Notes under the pieces: generated by a model
Seen by the model: the letters and a program-made list of their open reading frames with translations, nothing else
Database searches by the model: none
Told to the model about the DNA's origin: nothing
Position numbers and translations under genes: made by a program
Shown here: positions 46,639-57,101 of the stretch, piece by piece
How the letters are laid out: each line of letters starts with the position of its first letter
Position numbering within the stretch: the stretch's first letter is position 1
From: Yersinia bercovieri ATCC 43970
GTDB lineage: Bacteria > Pseudomonadota > Gammaproteobacteria > Enterobacterales > Enterobacteriaceae
Reading direction: 5' to 3'
DNA length: 64,000 nucleotides
Assembly (NCBI RefSeq): GCF_013282745.1
Contig: NZ_CP054044.1
Location: forward strand, 1,054,001 to 1,118,000

Positions 46639-47460
46639 TTACTTCTTCGCTTTGGTGTCCGCAGCAGCAGGTTGCTCTTCTGGCGCGTCAGCTTTAGGTG
46701 CCGCTTTCACATCCAGCAGTTCTACGTCAAATACCAACGTAGAGTTAGCAGGGATACCTGGGACGCCAGTTTTACCGTAAGCCAATTCTGGTGGGATAAC
46801 CAGAGTGATCTTGCCGCCTTTCTTGATCTGTTTCAGGCCTTCAGTCCAACCTGGGATAACGCCATCCAGACGGAAGGAGAGTGGCTCACCACGTTTGTAT
46901 GAGTTATCAAACTCACTACCGTCGGTCAGCGTACCTTTGTAGTTCACTACAACGGTGTCGCTATCTTTTGGTGATTCACCGCTACCGGCCTTCTCAACTT
47001 TGTACAGCAGGCCAGATGCCGTTTTCTTCACATCTTTTTCTTTAGCGAAAGTTTCGCGATATTTAGCGCCTTTATCGGCATTTTCTTTCGCATCTTGCTC
47101 CATTTTGGCTTGAGCAGACGCTTTTACGCGCGCTTCAAAGCCTTGCAAGGTTTTTTCGATCTCTTCGTCGGTCAATTTGCTTTTGCTAGCGAAAGCATCT
47201 TGTACACCAGCGATCAACTGGTCTTTGTCCAGCTTGATCCCCAGCTTTTCTTGTTCTTTCAGGGAGTTATCCATGTAACGCCCCAATGATGCGCCTAAAG
47301 CATAGGCAGATTGCTGGTCATCATTCTTAAATGCGCTATTTGTCGTTGCTGGTGCAGCTGCAGTGGCAGTTTTTGCAGCTTCTGCAGCGAAAACCGCAGA
47401 GGTATTCAGGGTTAGCGCCATGGTGGTAGCCAGTAGCGTTACTTTAAACAGTGATTTCAT
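46639..47460 (-). CDS. fkpA: Periplasmic peptidyl-prolyl isomerase FkpA
   Basis: FkpA is a periplasmic FKBP-type isomerase and chaperone. The 273-residue protein has a signal peptide ending SAVFA|AEAAK near residue 25, a dimerising helical N-terminal domain, and a C-terminal FKBP domain with YKGTLTDGSEFDNSY near 175 and GVPGIPANSTLVFDVELLD near 226. The start is ATG 47460. It probably belongs to the sigma-E envelope stress regulon (see 47578). Confidence 0.96.
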   Translation of the reverse strand: MKSLFKVTLLATTMALTLNTSAVFAAEAAKTATAAAPATTNSAFKNDDQQSAYALGASLGRYMDNSLKEQEKLGIKLDKDQLIAGVQDAFASKSKLTDEEIEKTLQGFEARVKASAQAKMEQDAKENADKGAKYRETFAKEKDVKKTASGLLYKVEKAGSGESPKDSDTVVVNYKGTLTDGSEFDNSYKRGEPLSFRLDGVIPGWTEGLKQIKKGGKITLVIPPELAYGKTGVPGIPANSTLVFDVELLDVKAAPKADAPEEQPAAADTKAKK

Positions 47461-47577
47461 CCATTTCTCCATTGGCTTAAGGACTCTTACCCCAAGCAAC
47501 GATTTTTAAGAGTAATTGGTACTATAACTGCCTGTGTGAACACAAAACAATCTCAGTACTCATGCTATTAAGTGATA

Positions 47578-47606
47578 TTAAGACTTTTTTTACTACAAGA
47601 AGTTTC
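47578..47606 (-). promoter_or_regulatory. Candidate sigma-E promoter of fkpA
   Basis: On the minus strand GAAACTT (47600-47606) is followed, 15 bases later, by GTCTTAA (47578-47584), close to the sigma-E consensus GGAACTT / TCTRA. fkpA is a sigma-E gene in E. coli. The 5' leader would be about 110 bases. Confidence 0.5.
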
Positions 47607-47684
47607 GTTTTTATAGATATCTTGACGCTCGCAGGGTAATCATACGCTTTTACAGGTAGAATCTAGCGTGTACTGCTATTTTAG

Positions 47685-47996
<312 letters not shown>

Positions 47997-48052
47997 TTTT
48001 GTTAGCACTACCAGTTGATTAGCTAGCACTGATCACCACAATGAGCTAATAG

Positions 48053-48080
48053 CAAAAAGCCAGCCGCAAGGCTGGCTTTT
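48053..48080. terminator. Bidirectional terminator between slyX and slyD
   Basis: AAAAAGCCAGCC and GGCTGGCTTTT form an 8-bp stem with A and T runs on opposite sides, so it can stop transcription from both the slyX and slyD sides. Confidence 0.88.
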
Positions 48081-48098
48081 GACTGACAACGTCAGATT

Positions 48099-48686
48099 TT
48101 AGTGGCAGCCACAGCCGCCTTTACCACAACCACCGCCTTTACCATGCTCGTGACCTTCGTCATGATCATCGTGGCCATGGCCGCCGCAGCAACCGTCACC
48201 GTGTTCGTGGTGATGGTCATGCTCACCATGGACGTGGCCATGTTGCAGCTCTTCTTCTGTCGCTTCACGGATAGCAACCACTTCAACGTGGAAGTTCAGA
48301 TCCTGACCCGCCAGCATATGGTTACCATCAACCACAACGTGCTCATCTTCCACCGCAGTGATTTCGACCGGCACTGGGCCTTGATCGGTATCAGCCAGGA
48401 AACGCATACCCACTTCCAGCTCGTCAACGCCCATGAAAACGTCTTTCGGTACGCGCTGCACCAGATTTTCATCATAGCTGCCGTAACCTTCGTCTGCATT
48501 GACGCGCACATCAAAGCTGTCGCCTGCGGCATGGCCTTCAAGCGCTTTTTCCAGACCTGCGATCAAAGAACCGTGACCGTGCAGGTAGTCCAACGGCGCG
48601 CTCACCGGAGACTCATCAACTAAAACACCGTCTTCTGTACGTACCTGGTAAGCCAGGCTGACCACCAAGTCTTTTGCTACTTTCAT
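48099..48686 (-). CDS. slyD: Metallochaperone / peptidyl-prolyl isomerase SlyD
   Basis: SlyD is a cytoplasmic FKBP-type isomerase and nickel chaperone for hydrogenase maturation. The 195-residue protein has the FKBP plus insert-in-flap domains (FKVAKDLVVSLAYQ at the N-terminus from MKVAKD) and a His/Cys-rich tail from about residue 150 (HGHVHGEHDHHHEHGDGC and onwards) that binds metal. The start ATG at 48686 fits the family. yheV follows upstream in the same direction. Confidence 0.95.
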   Translation of the reverse strand: MKVAKDLVVSLAYQVRTEDGVLVDESPVSAPLDYLHGHGSLIAGLEKALEGHAAGDSFDVRVNADEGYGSYDENLVQRVPKDVFMGVDELEVGMRFLADTDQGPVPVEITAVEDEHVVVDGNHMLAGQDLNFHVEVVAIREATEEELQHGHVHGEHDHHHEHGDGCCGGHGHDDHDEGHEHGKGGGCGKGGCGCH

Positions 48687-48780
48687 GATATCTCCTACCC
48701 TTGGAACAAAAATTGGCACAGATTGTAGCGGAAATCTGCACCGCTGTACCCTCCAGCATAAAAAATCGCGAAGGATAACG

Positions 48781-49020
48781 CTACTTCGGATTGAAAATAC
48801 CGATCACTTGTTCATTCTGGCGGACATGTTGACTAACCTGTTTGTCGGTCTGACGCTGATGGTGGCCGCACTTCACACACTCCACCACTTCAACCTGATC
48901 TTCACGCCATAAAGCCAATGTATCCAATGCATTGCATTGCGGACAAACAGCACCGGCGATAAACCTTTTGCGGGTGTTTGCTCTGTTATTTAGCGCCATT
49001 GTCATCGTTTTCTCCGACAT
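48781..49020 (-). CDS. yheV: Putative zinc-ribbon protein YheV (DUF2387)
   Basis: A small protein with two CxxC pairs (CPQC and CVKC, about residues 26-29 and 48-51), a likely zinc ribbon of unknown function. The longest frame gives 79 residues and its ATG overlaps the kefB stop as TAATG. ATGs at 49005 and 48999 are alternatives; the first of these has GGAGAAA before it. The conserved family body begins at RKRFIAGA, so any of these would be functional. Confidence 0.85.
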   Translation of the reverse strand: MSEKTMTMALNNRANTRKRFIAGAVCPQCNALDTLALWREDQVEVVECVKCGHHQRQTDKQVSQHVRQNEQVIGIFNPK

Positions 49021-50828
49021 TATTCGTATTCATCCCACCCATCTAACTGCCGACTTTCATGCAGCATTTCCCGTTGGAAAATATCTTCCAGTTCACGGCG
49101 GGCCTCTTTAACTCGAGAGATCTGCGCCACATCGCCGTGATGCTGTGGCACCAATTCACGTAGCATACGCATATCGAGACGGCGAAAATGTTGTTGCGCC
49201 CGATAGGCTTGGTGGGGATGCATCCCCAAGCCCAATAGGGTTTTGCGGCCCAACTCCAGCGCACTGGAAAATGTCTCGCGGGTGAAGTCTTTGACGCCGT
49301 TTTGCAGCAGTTCATGGGCTTCAACACGCCCTCTGGCACGGGCCAAAATGTGCAAGTTCGGAAAGTGCTGCTGACACAAATGCACTAGCGTCATGGTGTC
49401 TTCCGGCTCATTACAGGTGATCACGATGGCTTTGGCTTTCTCCGCTCCAGCGGCACGTAACAGCTCTAGCTCGGTAGCATCACCATAGTACACTTTGTAG
49501 CCATATTTGCGCATCACACTGACGGCACTGACATCGCGCTCCAACACGGTAATCCGCATTTTATTCGCCATCAGCAAGCGGCCAATCACCTGACCAAATC
49601 GCCCGAAGCCAACAATAATCACCTGCGGATCATTGTCCTCAACAAATGGCTTTTCGTCGCTCTCTTCCTGCGCATTGTAACGGCGGGCTAAAATGCGGTC
49701 GATAAGCTGCATCAAGAGTGGCGTGGTCATCATTGACAGTGTAACCACCACCAGCAACAAGGCCAGTTGCTCCGCATTAAAAACGTGCTGAGAGAAGGCA
49801 GCAGAGAACAAGACAAAGGCGAACTCACCGCCCTGACTGAGCACCCCGGCAAATTGTAGCCGCACCGAACGGCGCAAACCGAAGGTCCGTGCCAGGCCAT
49901 ACAGCACCGCGCCTTTGATAAACACCAGCGCTAGAACGCCCAATAATACATCCAGCAGGTGGGTGAACAGCACACCAAGATTCAACGCCATGCCAACAGA
50001 GATGAAGAATAAGCCAAGCAGCAGCCCTTTAAAGGGTTCGATGGCAATTTCCAGTTCGTGCTGGAATTCACTTTCCGCTAGTAATATTCCGGCGATAAAT
50101 GTCCCAAGAGCCATTGATAGGCCCAGCGCATCCATAAACAGGGCGGAGCCTAGCACCACCAGTAGCGCGGCGGCGGTGAAAACTTCCCGCACGCCGGAGG
50201 CCACAATGTAGCGGAACAGGGGGCGCAGCAAATAGCGGCCACCAATCAACATGCCGGCAAAGGCCGCGACTTTGATGCCAATCTTGACCCAGTCATTAGC
50301 CTCACCGCCGCTACCGGCCAGAATAGGGATCAGCGCCAATGCGGGGATAACCGCCATATCCTGAAACAGCAAAACCGAGAAGCCGAGTTGCCCGCCCTCA
50401 TTGCGGTTCATGCCCTTTTCGCGCATCAGTTGCAGTGCCATCGCCGTCGAGGACATCGCCAAACCGATGCCGCCGATCACCGCCGCCTGCCAGGCGAATT
50501 GGGTGAAATAGAGCAGTGCCCCCAACACGCTGGCTGTTATCACCACCTGACCCGCCCCGACACCAAAAATCGAGCGCCGCAGTTGCCAGAGCTTGGCCGG
50601 ATTCAACTCCAAGCCAATGATAAACATCAGGAAGACGACACCCAGCTCGGAAAAGTGCAAAATTTCGTCAACATCACGAATAAAGCCCAAACCCCACGGG
50701 CCGATGGCAATACCGGCTATCAGGTAGCCCAATACCGCGCCGATCCCCAGCCGCTGGGCAATAGGCACCGCCACCACGGCGGCAAAGAGAAAGAGTAAAA
50801 TGGCAGTCAGTAGCGCCGAACCTTCCAT
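49020..50828 (-). CDS. kefB: Glutathione-regulated potassium efflux antiporter KefB
   Basis: KefB exchanges K+ for H+ and protects cells from electrophiles when glutathione adducts bind its RCK domain. The 602-residue protein has a roughly 13-helix CPA2 exchanger domain with the GxFxAGxLLAESEF segment ([17 protein letters not shown]) and a C-terminal NAD-binding domain ([17 protein letters not shown] near 405). kefG lies three bases upstream and yheV overlaps its stop. Confidence 0.96.
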   Translation of the reverse strand: MEGSALLTAILLFLFAAVVAVPIAQRLGIGAVLGYLIAGIAIGPWGLGFIRDVDEILHFSELGVVFLMFIIGLELNPAKLWQLRRSIFGVGAGQVVITASVLGALLYFTQFAWQAAVIGGIGLAMSSTAMALQLMREKGMNRNEGGQLGFSVLLFQDMAVIPALALIPILAGSGGEANDWVKIGIKVAAFAGMLIGGRYLLRPLFRYIVASGVREVFTAAALLVVLGSALFMDALGLSMALGTFIAGILLAESEFQHELEIAIEPFKGLLLGLFFISVGMALNLGVLFTHLLDVLLGVLALVFIKGAVLYGLARTFGLRRSVRLQFAGVLSQGGEFAFVLFSAAFSQHVFNAEQLALLLVVVTLSMMTTPLLMQLIDRILARRYNAQEESDEKPFVEDNDPQVIIVGFGRFGQVIGRLLMANKMRITVLERDVSAVSVMRKYGYKVYYGDATELELLRAAGAEKAKAIVITCNEPEDTMTLVHLCQQHFPNLHILARARGRVEAHELLQNGVKDFTRETFSSALELGRKTLLGLGMHPHQAYRAQQHFRRLDMRMLRELVPQHHGDVAQISRVKEARRELEDIFQREMLHESRQLDGWDEYE

Positions 50829-50831
50829 ATA

Positions 50832-51386
50832 TCAGTGCCCCCCTGTGGGCAACGGTGACTGCAACCACTGCGCATAAGCTTGCGCATGGCTGGCTAAGAC
50901 TTCCGGCTTTTGACGCCGCGCCCAGTAAATAATCATCGGGTTCATCCAATGCATATGACACATAGCTGCCGTCAATTCGAAGGGGCGCAGAATCTCCTCC
51001 ATTGGATAGCGGTTATAGCCACCCACCCGATAAGCGCCCTCCGGCTCACCGGTGGTGATCACTGAGCGCCAGTATTTACCGGTCAGGGCATGTCCGCCGA
51101 CGCCATTGGCAAAGCCACGCGCCAGCACGCGATCCAGCCACTCCTTCAGCAGCGCCGGACAGCTGTAGGTATAAAGGGGGTGTTGAAAGACGATAATTTG
51201 ATGCTCACGCAGCAGCTCTTGCTCATGGTGAATATCAATAAAGAAATCCGGATAATGTGCATAGAGATCGTGCACGGTGACATGCTCTAACTGCTGCACC
51301 GGTTGCAGCAAAACCCGGTTAGCGACCGAGTCCTGTGATTCCGGATGGGCATACAGCAGCAAAACCTTCGGTGGCTGCGACATCAT
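50832..51386 (-). CDS. kefG: KefG, ancillary subunit of KefB
   Basis: KefG is a flavodoxin-like quinone reductase-family protein that is needed for full KefB activity. The 184-residue protein has the [15 protein letters not shown] flavin motif near 10-24 and [20 protein letters not shown] near 68. It is separated from kefB by three bases. A divergent 285-bp gap with an ERIC element separates it from yheS. Confidence 0.94.
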   Translation of the reverse strand: MMSQPPKVLLLYAHPESQDSVANRVLLQPVQQLEHVTVHDLYAHYPDFFIDIHHEQELLREHQIIVFQHPLYTYSCPALLKEWLDRVLARGFANGVGGHALTGKYWRSVITTGEPEGAYRVGGYNRYPMEEILRPFELTAAMCHMHWMNPMIIYWARRQKPEVLASHAQAYAQWLQSPLPTGGH

Positions 51387-51523
51387 TCCCCTCCAAAGCG
51401 TCGTCAGGGTCCGGTTTTTCCGTTACCATGCTTCGCAAAGACAAAAAAGACTAAGATTTGTACCCGGAGTCATTGGCGTTGTCAGTCGGCAACCTCAAAA
51501 ACTTAAGGGGATATAATTTAACA

Positions 51524-51649
<126 letters not shown>

Positions 51650-51671
51650 AACTCTAAACATACGGCACTCT

Positions 51672-53588
51672 ATGATTGTTTTTTCTTCGCTTCAAATTCG
51701 ACGTGGTACTCGCGTCTTGCTGGACAACGCTACAGCAACGATTAACCCCGGCCAAAAAGTCGGCTTAGTCGGCAAAAACGGTTGTGGTAAATCCACCCTG
51801 CTGGCGCTGCTCAAAGGCGAACTGAGCGCCGATGGCGGCAATGCCACTTTTCCTACCAACTGGGCACTGGCCTGGGTTAATCAGGAGACCCCGGCACTGG
51901 ATATTCCGGCGATAGAGTATGTTATCGACGGCGACCGTGAATATCGTCAATTGGAGGCTGAACTGCAGGCCGCCAATGAAAAAAATGATGGTCATGCCAT
52001 TGCCACCGTACACGGCAAGCTCGACGCCATCCATGCCTGGACTATTCAGTCCCGCGCCGCCAGTTTGCTCAATGGGTTAGGCTTCTCCCAAGACCAGTTA
52101 CAGCAACCGGTGCGCTCCTTCTCCGGCGGCTGGCGTATGCGCCTTAACCTGGCACAGGCGCTGCTTTGCCGCTCTGATCTGCTGCTGCTAGATGAACCGA
52201 CCAACCACTTGGATTTGGATGCGGTTATCTGGCTGGAAAAATGGCTGAAAAACTACACCGGAACACTGGTGCTTATCTCCCATGACCGTGATTTCCTTGA
52301 TCCTATTATTGATAAGATTTTACACATTGAACAGCAGACGCTGAATGAATATACCGGTAACTATTCATCCTTCGAACGCCAGCGCGCTACCAAACTGTCG
52401 CAACAGCAATCGATGTATCAGCATCAGCAAGAAAAAGTCGCGCATTTACAAAGCTATATCGACCGTTTCCGCGCGCAAGCGACGAAAGCCAAGCAGGCCC
52501 AGAGCCGCATTAAAATGCTTGAGCGCATGGAGCTAATCGCCCCTGCCCACGTCGATAACCCATTCCACTTCAGCTTCCGCACGCCAGAGAGCTTGCCCGA
52601 CCCTCTGCTGCGGATGGAAAAGGTCAGCGCGGGCTACGGCGATAAAACCATTTTGCAATCCATCAAGCTGAACCTGGTGCCCGGCTCACGTATCGGCCTG
52701 TTGGGGCGCAACGGCGCGGGTAAATCCACCCTAATTAAGCTGTTGGCAGGCACGCTGGAACCACAGAGCGGCGAGATTGGCCTGTCCAAAGGCATCAAAC
52801 TGGGTTACTTCGCCCAGCATCAACTTGAATTCTTACGCGCAGATGAATCTCCGCTACAACATATGAGTCGTTTGGCTCCCAAAGAGTCAGAACAGCAACT
52901 GCGTGACTACCTCGGTGGCTACGGTTTTCAGGGCGATCAGGTGACTGACCCCACCGCCCGCTTCTCTGGTGGTGAAAAGGCGCGACTGGTATTGGCGCTG
53001 ATTATCTGGCAGCGCCCTAACCTGCTGCTGCTGGATGAACCGACCAACCACCTTGACCTTGATATGCGGCAGGCCCTGACCGAGGCGCTGATTGATTTCG
53101 AGGGCGCATTGGTGGTGGTCTCCCATGACCGTCATTTGCTGCGCTCCACCACCGATGACCTCTATCTGGTACACGATGGTAAAGTGGAGCAGTTCGACGG
53201 CGATCTGGAGGATTACCAGCAGTTTCTGGTGGATGTGCAGCGCCAGCAGAGCCAGCAGGAGAATCCAGCCAAGGAGCTTTCGGGCAACAGCGCCCAGCAG
53301 CGTAAAGATCAAAAACGCCGCGATGCTGAGTTCCGTAGCCAGACCCAGCCGCTGCGTAAGCAGATTATGACGCTGGAAAAACAGATGGATAAGCTAACAA
53401 CCGAGTTAGCCGCCATTGAAGAGCAACTGGCTGATTCGGCTCTGTATGATATGGCCCGCAAGGCGGATTTGACCCAATGCCTACAGCAGCAGATTCAGGT
53501 GAAGTCCAAGCTGGAAGAGACCGAAATGCAGTGGCTGGATGCGCAGGAGCAACTGGAAGATATCACCAAGCAATTTGAGGCGGAGTAA
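51672..53588 (+). CDS. yheS: ABC-F family ATPase YheS
   Basis: YheS is a 638-residue ABC-F protein with two ATPase domains and no membrane part; the family acts on ribosomes. Walker A motifs are GKNGCGKST near 34 and GRNGAGKST near 346, signatures FSGGWRMRL and FSGGEKARL, and Walker B motifs LLLLDEPTNHLDLD in both domains. The linker between and the C-terminal coiled coil are intact. Its exact role in the cell is not settled. Confidence 0.94.
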   Translation: MIVFSSLQIRRGTRVLLDNATATINPGQKVGLVGKNGCGKSTLLALLKGELSADGGNATFPTNWALAWVNQETPALDIPAIEYVIDGDREYRQLEAELQAANEKNDGHAIATVHGKLDAIHAWTIQSRAASLLNGLGFSQDQLQQPVRSFSGGWRMRLNLAQALLCRSDLLLLDEPTNHLDLDAVIWLEKWLKNYTGTLVLISHDRDFLDPIIDKILHIEQQTLNEYTGNYSSFERQRATKLSQQQSMYQHQQEKVAHLQSYIDRFRAQATKAKQAQSRIKMLERMELIAPAHVDNPFHFSFRTPESLPDPLLRMEKVSAGYGDKTILQSIKLNLVPGSRIGLLGRNGAGKSTLIKLLAGTLEPQSGEIGLSKGIKLGYFAQHQLEFLRADESPLQHMSRLAPKESEQQLRDYLGGYGFQGDQVTDPTARFSGGEKARLVLALIIWQRPNLLLLDEPTNHLDLDMRQALTEALIDFEGALVVVSHDRHLLRSTTDDLYLVHDGKVEQFDGDLEDYQQFLVDVQRQQSQQENPAKELSGNSAQQRKDQKRRDAEFRSQTQPLRKQIMTLEKQMDKLTTELAAIEEQLADSALYDMARKADLTQCLQQQIQVKSKLEETEMQWLDAQEQLEDITKQFEAE

Positions 53589-53593
53589 TCAGC

Positions 53594-54571
53594 ATGGCGC
53601 CAATTGAAGTCAGTATCATTGTTCCGGTTTATAACTGTGAAACTTATCTCGCCGAGTTGCTGGATTCATTGAGAAGCCAAGTAGGCGTTTCATTTGAAAT
53701 CATCGCCGTGAATGATGGTTCGACGGACAGCAGCCCAGAGATGCTCGCTGACACTGCCCGCAATGAGAGCCGGCTAGTGATTATCAATCAGGCGAATCAA
53801 GGTCTGTCGGCTGCCCGCAACGCGGGTATCGCGCGGGCTACAGGGCAGTGGATCGCCTTTGTCGATGGCGACGACTGGCTCGCGCCCAATGCGCTACAGC
53901 GCTGGTTAACCCAAGCCAAAGAGCAGTCGCTGGATTTACTCATTGGCAACGGTTATCGATTCACCACCGATCCTGCGGTACAAACCGCAGCGCCGTTGCT
54001 GCATAAACAGCCGTGGGGCGAGGTGTTGGACGGCCAGCAGTGGATCATGCGCAGTGTTGAGCAGGATGAGTGGCCGCACTTTGCCTGGTTGCAACTTATT
54101 CGCCGCGAGGTGATCATCGAGAATCAGCTAGCCTTTATCCGCGATATGGTGCATGAGGATATTTTGTGGACCACCCAACTGGCGCGGGTTGCCCGGCGCG
54201 TCGGGTTCTGCCAGCAGCCGTTTTACGGCTATCGCACTAATCCGGAATCCATCACCAACTCGCCATCGCCACAAGCATTGCAGCGCCGCGCGAATAGCTA
54301 CCTTGATATCATTCACGGGCTGGTTGAGATTGCAGCCAATAGCCCACCGGCGTTACGCAAAACGCTACTGCGCCATGCCAACCGCGAGAGTGGCCATCTG
54401 CTGGGGCTGATTCGCAAGAAGATAACTGACCCCACTGCGCGCCGTCTGTTAGCAAAACGCTTTTTCGCCCTCGGTTTACCCGCCGCGCTGTTCCGTGGCA
54501 GCAGCACCTTCAGCGAGTTTTGGCGGGCTTTACGCTGCAATCTGACCCTGGGGTTTTACACCAAAAAGTAG
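53594..54571 (+). CDS. Family-2 glycosyltransferase
   Basis: This 325-residue protein begins with the GT-A fold: SIIVPVYNCETYLAELLDSL, NDGSTDSS near 41 and the DxD-type motif DGDDWLA near 93 that binds the nucleotide sugar and metal. The acceptor is unknown; it could modify LPS or capsule. It starts five bases after yheS, so they probably share a transcript, although E. coli has no such gene here. No membrane segment is evident. Confidence 0.85.
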   Translation: MAPIEVSIIVPVYNCETYLAELLDSLRSQVGVSFEIIAVNDGSTDSSPEMLADTARNESRLVIINQANQGLSAARNAGIARATGQWIAFVDGDDWLAPNALQRWLTQAKEQSLDLLIGNGYRFTTDPAVQTAAPLLHKQPWGEVLDGQQWIMRSVEQDEWPHFAWLQLIRREVIIENQLAFIRDMVHEDILWTTQLARVARRVGFCQQPFYGYRTNPESITNSPSPQALQRRANSYLDIIHGLVEIAANSPPALRKTLLRHANRESGHLLGLIRKKITDPTARRLLAKRFFALGLPAALFRGSSTFSEFWRALRCNLTLGFYTKK

Positions 54572-54575
54572 CGCG

Positions 54576-55424
54576 TTAAGGCCGGAATACTGGCTTATCG
54601 CCTAAAATCGTCGCGCGGTGCATCACCCGCCGCTGCGGCAGATAATCGGCATTGGCATAGTGCTGGGTGACGCGGTTATCCCAGATCGCCACGTCATCCT
54701 GCTGCCAGCGCCAGCGCACTTGAAACTCCGGTTTGGTGGCATGAGCAAACAGGAGACGCAATATCGCGTCGCTCTCTTTCGCGCTCAGATCAACAATTCG
54801 CGTGGTGAATCCCTCATTGACGAACAGTGCCTGACGCCCGGTCACCGGATGAGTTCGCACCACCGGATGCAACAGCGGCGGATTCCTCTCTTTAGCCAGT
54901 AACCAGCGCTGATGCTCCTCCGGCGTCCCACGGTTTTTGTGCTCAGGGAAGGAGTGGGCAAAATCGTGCTCGGCCCGCAATCCCGCTAAAAGCTGCTTGA
55001 ATGGCGCAGAGAGCGCGTCATAAGCCGCCACTCCGCTGCTCCACAAGGTATCACCGCCTGTGGCGGGAAGTTGCTTAGCGGCCAAAATCGCCCCCAGAGG
55101 CGGATGGTCGATAAAGGTCACGTCAGTGTGCCAGTTATCATTGTCCGGCGGATTGTTGTCGTGGGTATCCAGCACGATAATCTCTTCGCACTCTTTGGTG
55201 TGTGGATAGACCGGATGGATATGTAGATCACCAAAACGCCCGGCCAGCTCACGCTGCTGCAAGGGCGTAATCGGCTGATTGCGGAAAAATAGCACCTGAT
55301 GCTTGAGCAGCGCATGATAAAGCTGCTCAAACTGGCCGTCGCCCAGCGGGCGGGCAATATTAATATTCTCAACCAACGCGCCAATATGCGGCCCTAAAGG
55401 GGTCACCACCAAACGTTCATTCAT
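54576..55424 (-). CDS. tauD: Taurine dioxygenase
   Basis: TauD is a cytoplasmic Fe(II)/2-oxoglutarate oxygenase that breaks taurine into sulfite and aminoacetaldehyde. The 282-residue protein has the HxD iron ligands in NWHTDVTF near 98-105, the distal histidine in [14 protein letters not shown] near 250, and the arginine that binds 2-oxoglutarate in RRVMHRATI. The ATG at 55424 overlaps the tauC stop (ATGA) and is chosen over one six codons upstream. Confidence 0.95.
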   Translation of the reverse strand: MNERLVVTPLGPHIGALVENINIARPLGDGQFEQLYHALLKHQVLFFRNQPITPLQQRELAGRFGDLHIHPVYPHTKECEEIIVLDTHDNNPPDNDNWHTDVTFIDHPPLGAILAAKQLPATGGDTLWSSGVAAYDALSAPFKQLLAGLRAEHDFAHSFPEHKNRGTPEEHQRWLLAKERNPPLLHPVVRTHPVTGRQALFVNEGFTTRIVDLSAKESDAILRLLFAHATKPEFQVRWRWQQDDVAIWDNRVTQHYANADYLPQRRVMHRATILGDKPVFRP

Positions 55425-56329
55425 TGCTGTGCTCCATACCAAGGTGTTAACCGGCGTTGAATCGCCCGCAAACTTAACTCCATCCCAAAAGCGATAATGG
55501 CAATCACGCTGATACCGGCAATCACCACGTCGGTGGCGAGAAACTCACCGGCAGATTGCACCATAAAGCCCAATCCGCGCGTGGCGGCGATTAACTCCGC
55601 AGCCACCAAGGTTGACCAACCGACACCCAACCCAATGCGGATGCCGGTTAAGATCTCCGGTAGTGCACTCGGCAACACCACAAAACGTAAAACCTGCCAG
55701 CGGCTGGCCCCCAATGCCTGGGCGGCTCTGACACGCACCTCGGCCACACTGCGCACTCCCGCCACCGCGGCCAAGGTCACTGGGGCAAATATCGCCAGAT
55801 AGATCAGCAGGATTTTTGAGGTTTCGCCGATACCAAACCAGATAACCATCAGCGGCAAATAGGCTAACGGCGGCACCGGGCGATAGATTTCGATCAGCGG
55901 GTCCAGTACCGCACGCACCCGGCGGCTGAGGCCCATCGCGATACCGGTCGGCACGCCGAGCGCCACGGCGGCGAATAGTGCAATTAAAATGCGCCCCAAA
56001 CTGGCGGCCAGATGCTGCCATAAGGTGGCATCCATAAATCCCTGTGGGCTGGCAATCACCAATAATTGATGCAATACCTGCTGCGGCGCGGGTAAAAACA
56101 GCGGGCTAATCAGCTGTAACGCCGTCACCAGCCACCATAGCGCCACCACAGTAATCACCGTGCCAATGCTGAGCCACAAACCATTCACCGCCGACCAACG
56201 GCGGCGCGGCTTAGCGACCAGCAGCGCATCGGGGGCCGACGAATGAGGTAACGCGCTGTCAGGTAATGCACTACCGCGTAATGCAGTGTCGCGTAAAGTA
56301 CTGTCGCGTAAAGTCCCGTGTAGACTCAT
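55421..56329 (-). CDS. tauC: Taurine ABC transporter permease
   Basis: TauC is the inner-membrane subunit of the taurine importer. The 302-residue protein has about six hydrophobic segments and the EAA loop ([20 protein letters not shown] near 208-228) that contacts TauB. It is about 27 residues longer than E. coli TauC, and the excess is an N-terminal tail with five degenerate 5-residue repeats ([25 protein letters not shown]). It overlaps tauB (ATGA) and tauD. Confidence 0.93.
   Translation of the reverse strand: MSLHGTLRDSTLRDTALRGSALPDSALPHSSAPDALLVAKPRRRWSAVNGLWLSIGTVITVVALWWLVTALQLISPLFLPAPQQVLHQLLVIASPQGFMDATLWQHLAASLGRILIALFAAVALGVPTGIAMGLSRRVRAVLDPLIEIYRPVPPLAYLPLMVIWFGIGETSKILLIYLAIFAPVTLAAVAGVRSVAEVRVRAAQALGASRWQVLRFVVLPSALPEILTGIRIGLGVGWSTLVAAELIAATRGLGFMVQSAGEFLATDVVIAGISVIAIIAFGMELSLRAIQRRLTPWYGAQQ
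56240..56314 (-). repeat. Five 15-bp tandem units in the 5' end of tauC
   Basis: On the minus strand five consecutive 15-bp units (ACTTTACGCGACAGT, ACTTTACGCGACACT, GCATTACGCGGTAGT, GCATTACCTGACAGC, GCGTTACCTCATTCG) encode residues 6-30 of TauC. The first two differ at one base and divergence rises downstream, which suggests recent slippage. Confidence 0.8.
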
Positions 56330-57093
56330 ACCAGCGCCTCCCGCTGTTGGAAGACTCTGCCCAGCACGTATTCACGGCGGGCGATAAATTCAGGATCAGA
56401 TTTGATGCTGCGGCAAGGTTCGCCGTCGCCGTAGCGCTGACCAAAGTTCAAAGATAGCCGCTCGACCACCTGTCCCGGCCCCGGTGACAACAGCAACAGC
56501 TCACTGGCCAGAAACACCGCCTCTTCGATATCGTGGGTAATCAGCAGGATCTGTTTGCCAGTATCGCGCCAAATCGTCAGTAGCAGCTCCTGCATCTGCT
56601 CGCGGGTAAAGGCATCCAGTGCACCGAAGGGTTCATCCAGCAGTAATAAGCGCGGATCGACTGCCAGTGCGCGGGCAATCCCCACCCGTTGGCGCATACC
56701 ACCAGACAGTTGCCAAATGTGGTGATGCTCAAAACCCGCCAATCCAACGCGGTTAAGCATTTTCAGCGCCGTGGCCCGCCGCTGTGAGCGGCTTAGCCCC
56801 GCCAGTTGCAGGCCAAACTCCACATTGCTGACCACATCACGCCACGGCAGTAAACCCTCATGCTGGAACACCACTCCCCGCTCGGCACTCGGGCCGTGAA
56901 CCGGTTTGTCATCCAGAGTGATGCTGCCAGCTGAAGGCTCCATAAACCCGGCAATCAAATTCAGTAATGTGGTTTTGCCGCAGCCCGATGGCCCCAATAC
57001 CACGACCAACTGGCCCGATGCGATCTGTAGCGACACATCCTGTAAGGCAGGTTTGCCCTGATATTCGGCCCACAGGCCGCGCACGTTTAGCAT
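56326..57093 (-). CDS. tauB: Taurine ABC transporter ATP-binding protein
   Basis: TauB (255 residues) powers taurine uptake. It has Walker [10 protein letters not shown] near 36, the signature LSGGMRQR near 131, Walker [13 protein letters not shown] near 150-161 and the switch histidine in [10 protein letters not shown]. It is nine bases after tauA and overlaps tauC by four bases. Confidence 0.95.
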   Translation of the reverse strand: MLNVRGLWAEYQGKPALQDVSLQIASGQLVVVLGPSGCGKTTLLNLIAGFMEPSAGSITLDDKPVHGPSAERGVVFQHEGLLPWRDVVSNVEFGLQLAGLSRSQRRATALKMLNRVGLAGFEHHHIWQLSGGMRQRVGIARALAVDPRLLLLDEPFGALDAFTREQMQELLLTIWRDTGKQILLITHDIEEAVFLASELLLLSPGPGQVVERLSLNFGQRYGDGEPCRSIKSDPEFIARREYVLGRVFQQREALV

Positions 57094-57101
57094 GATGACT
57101 C

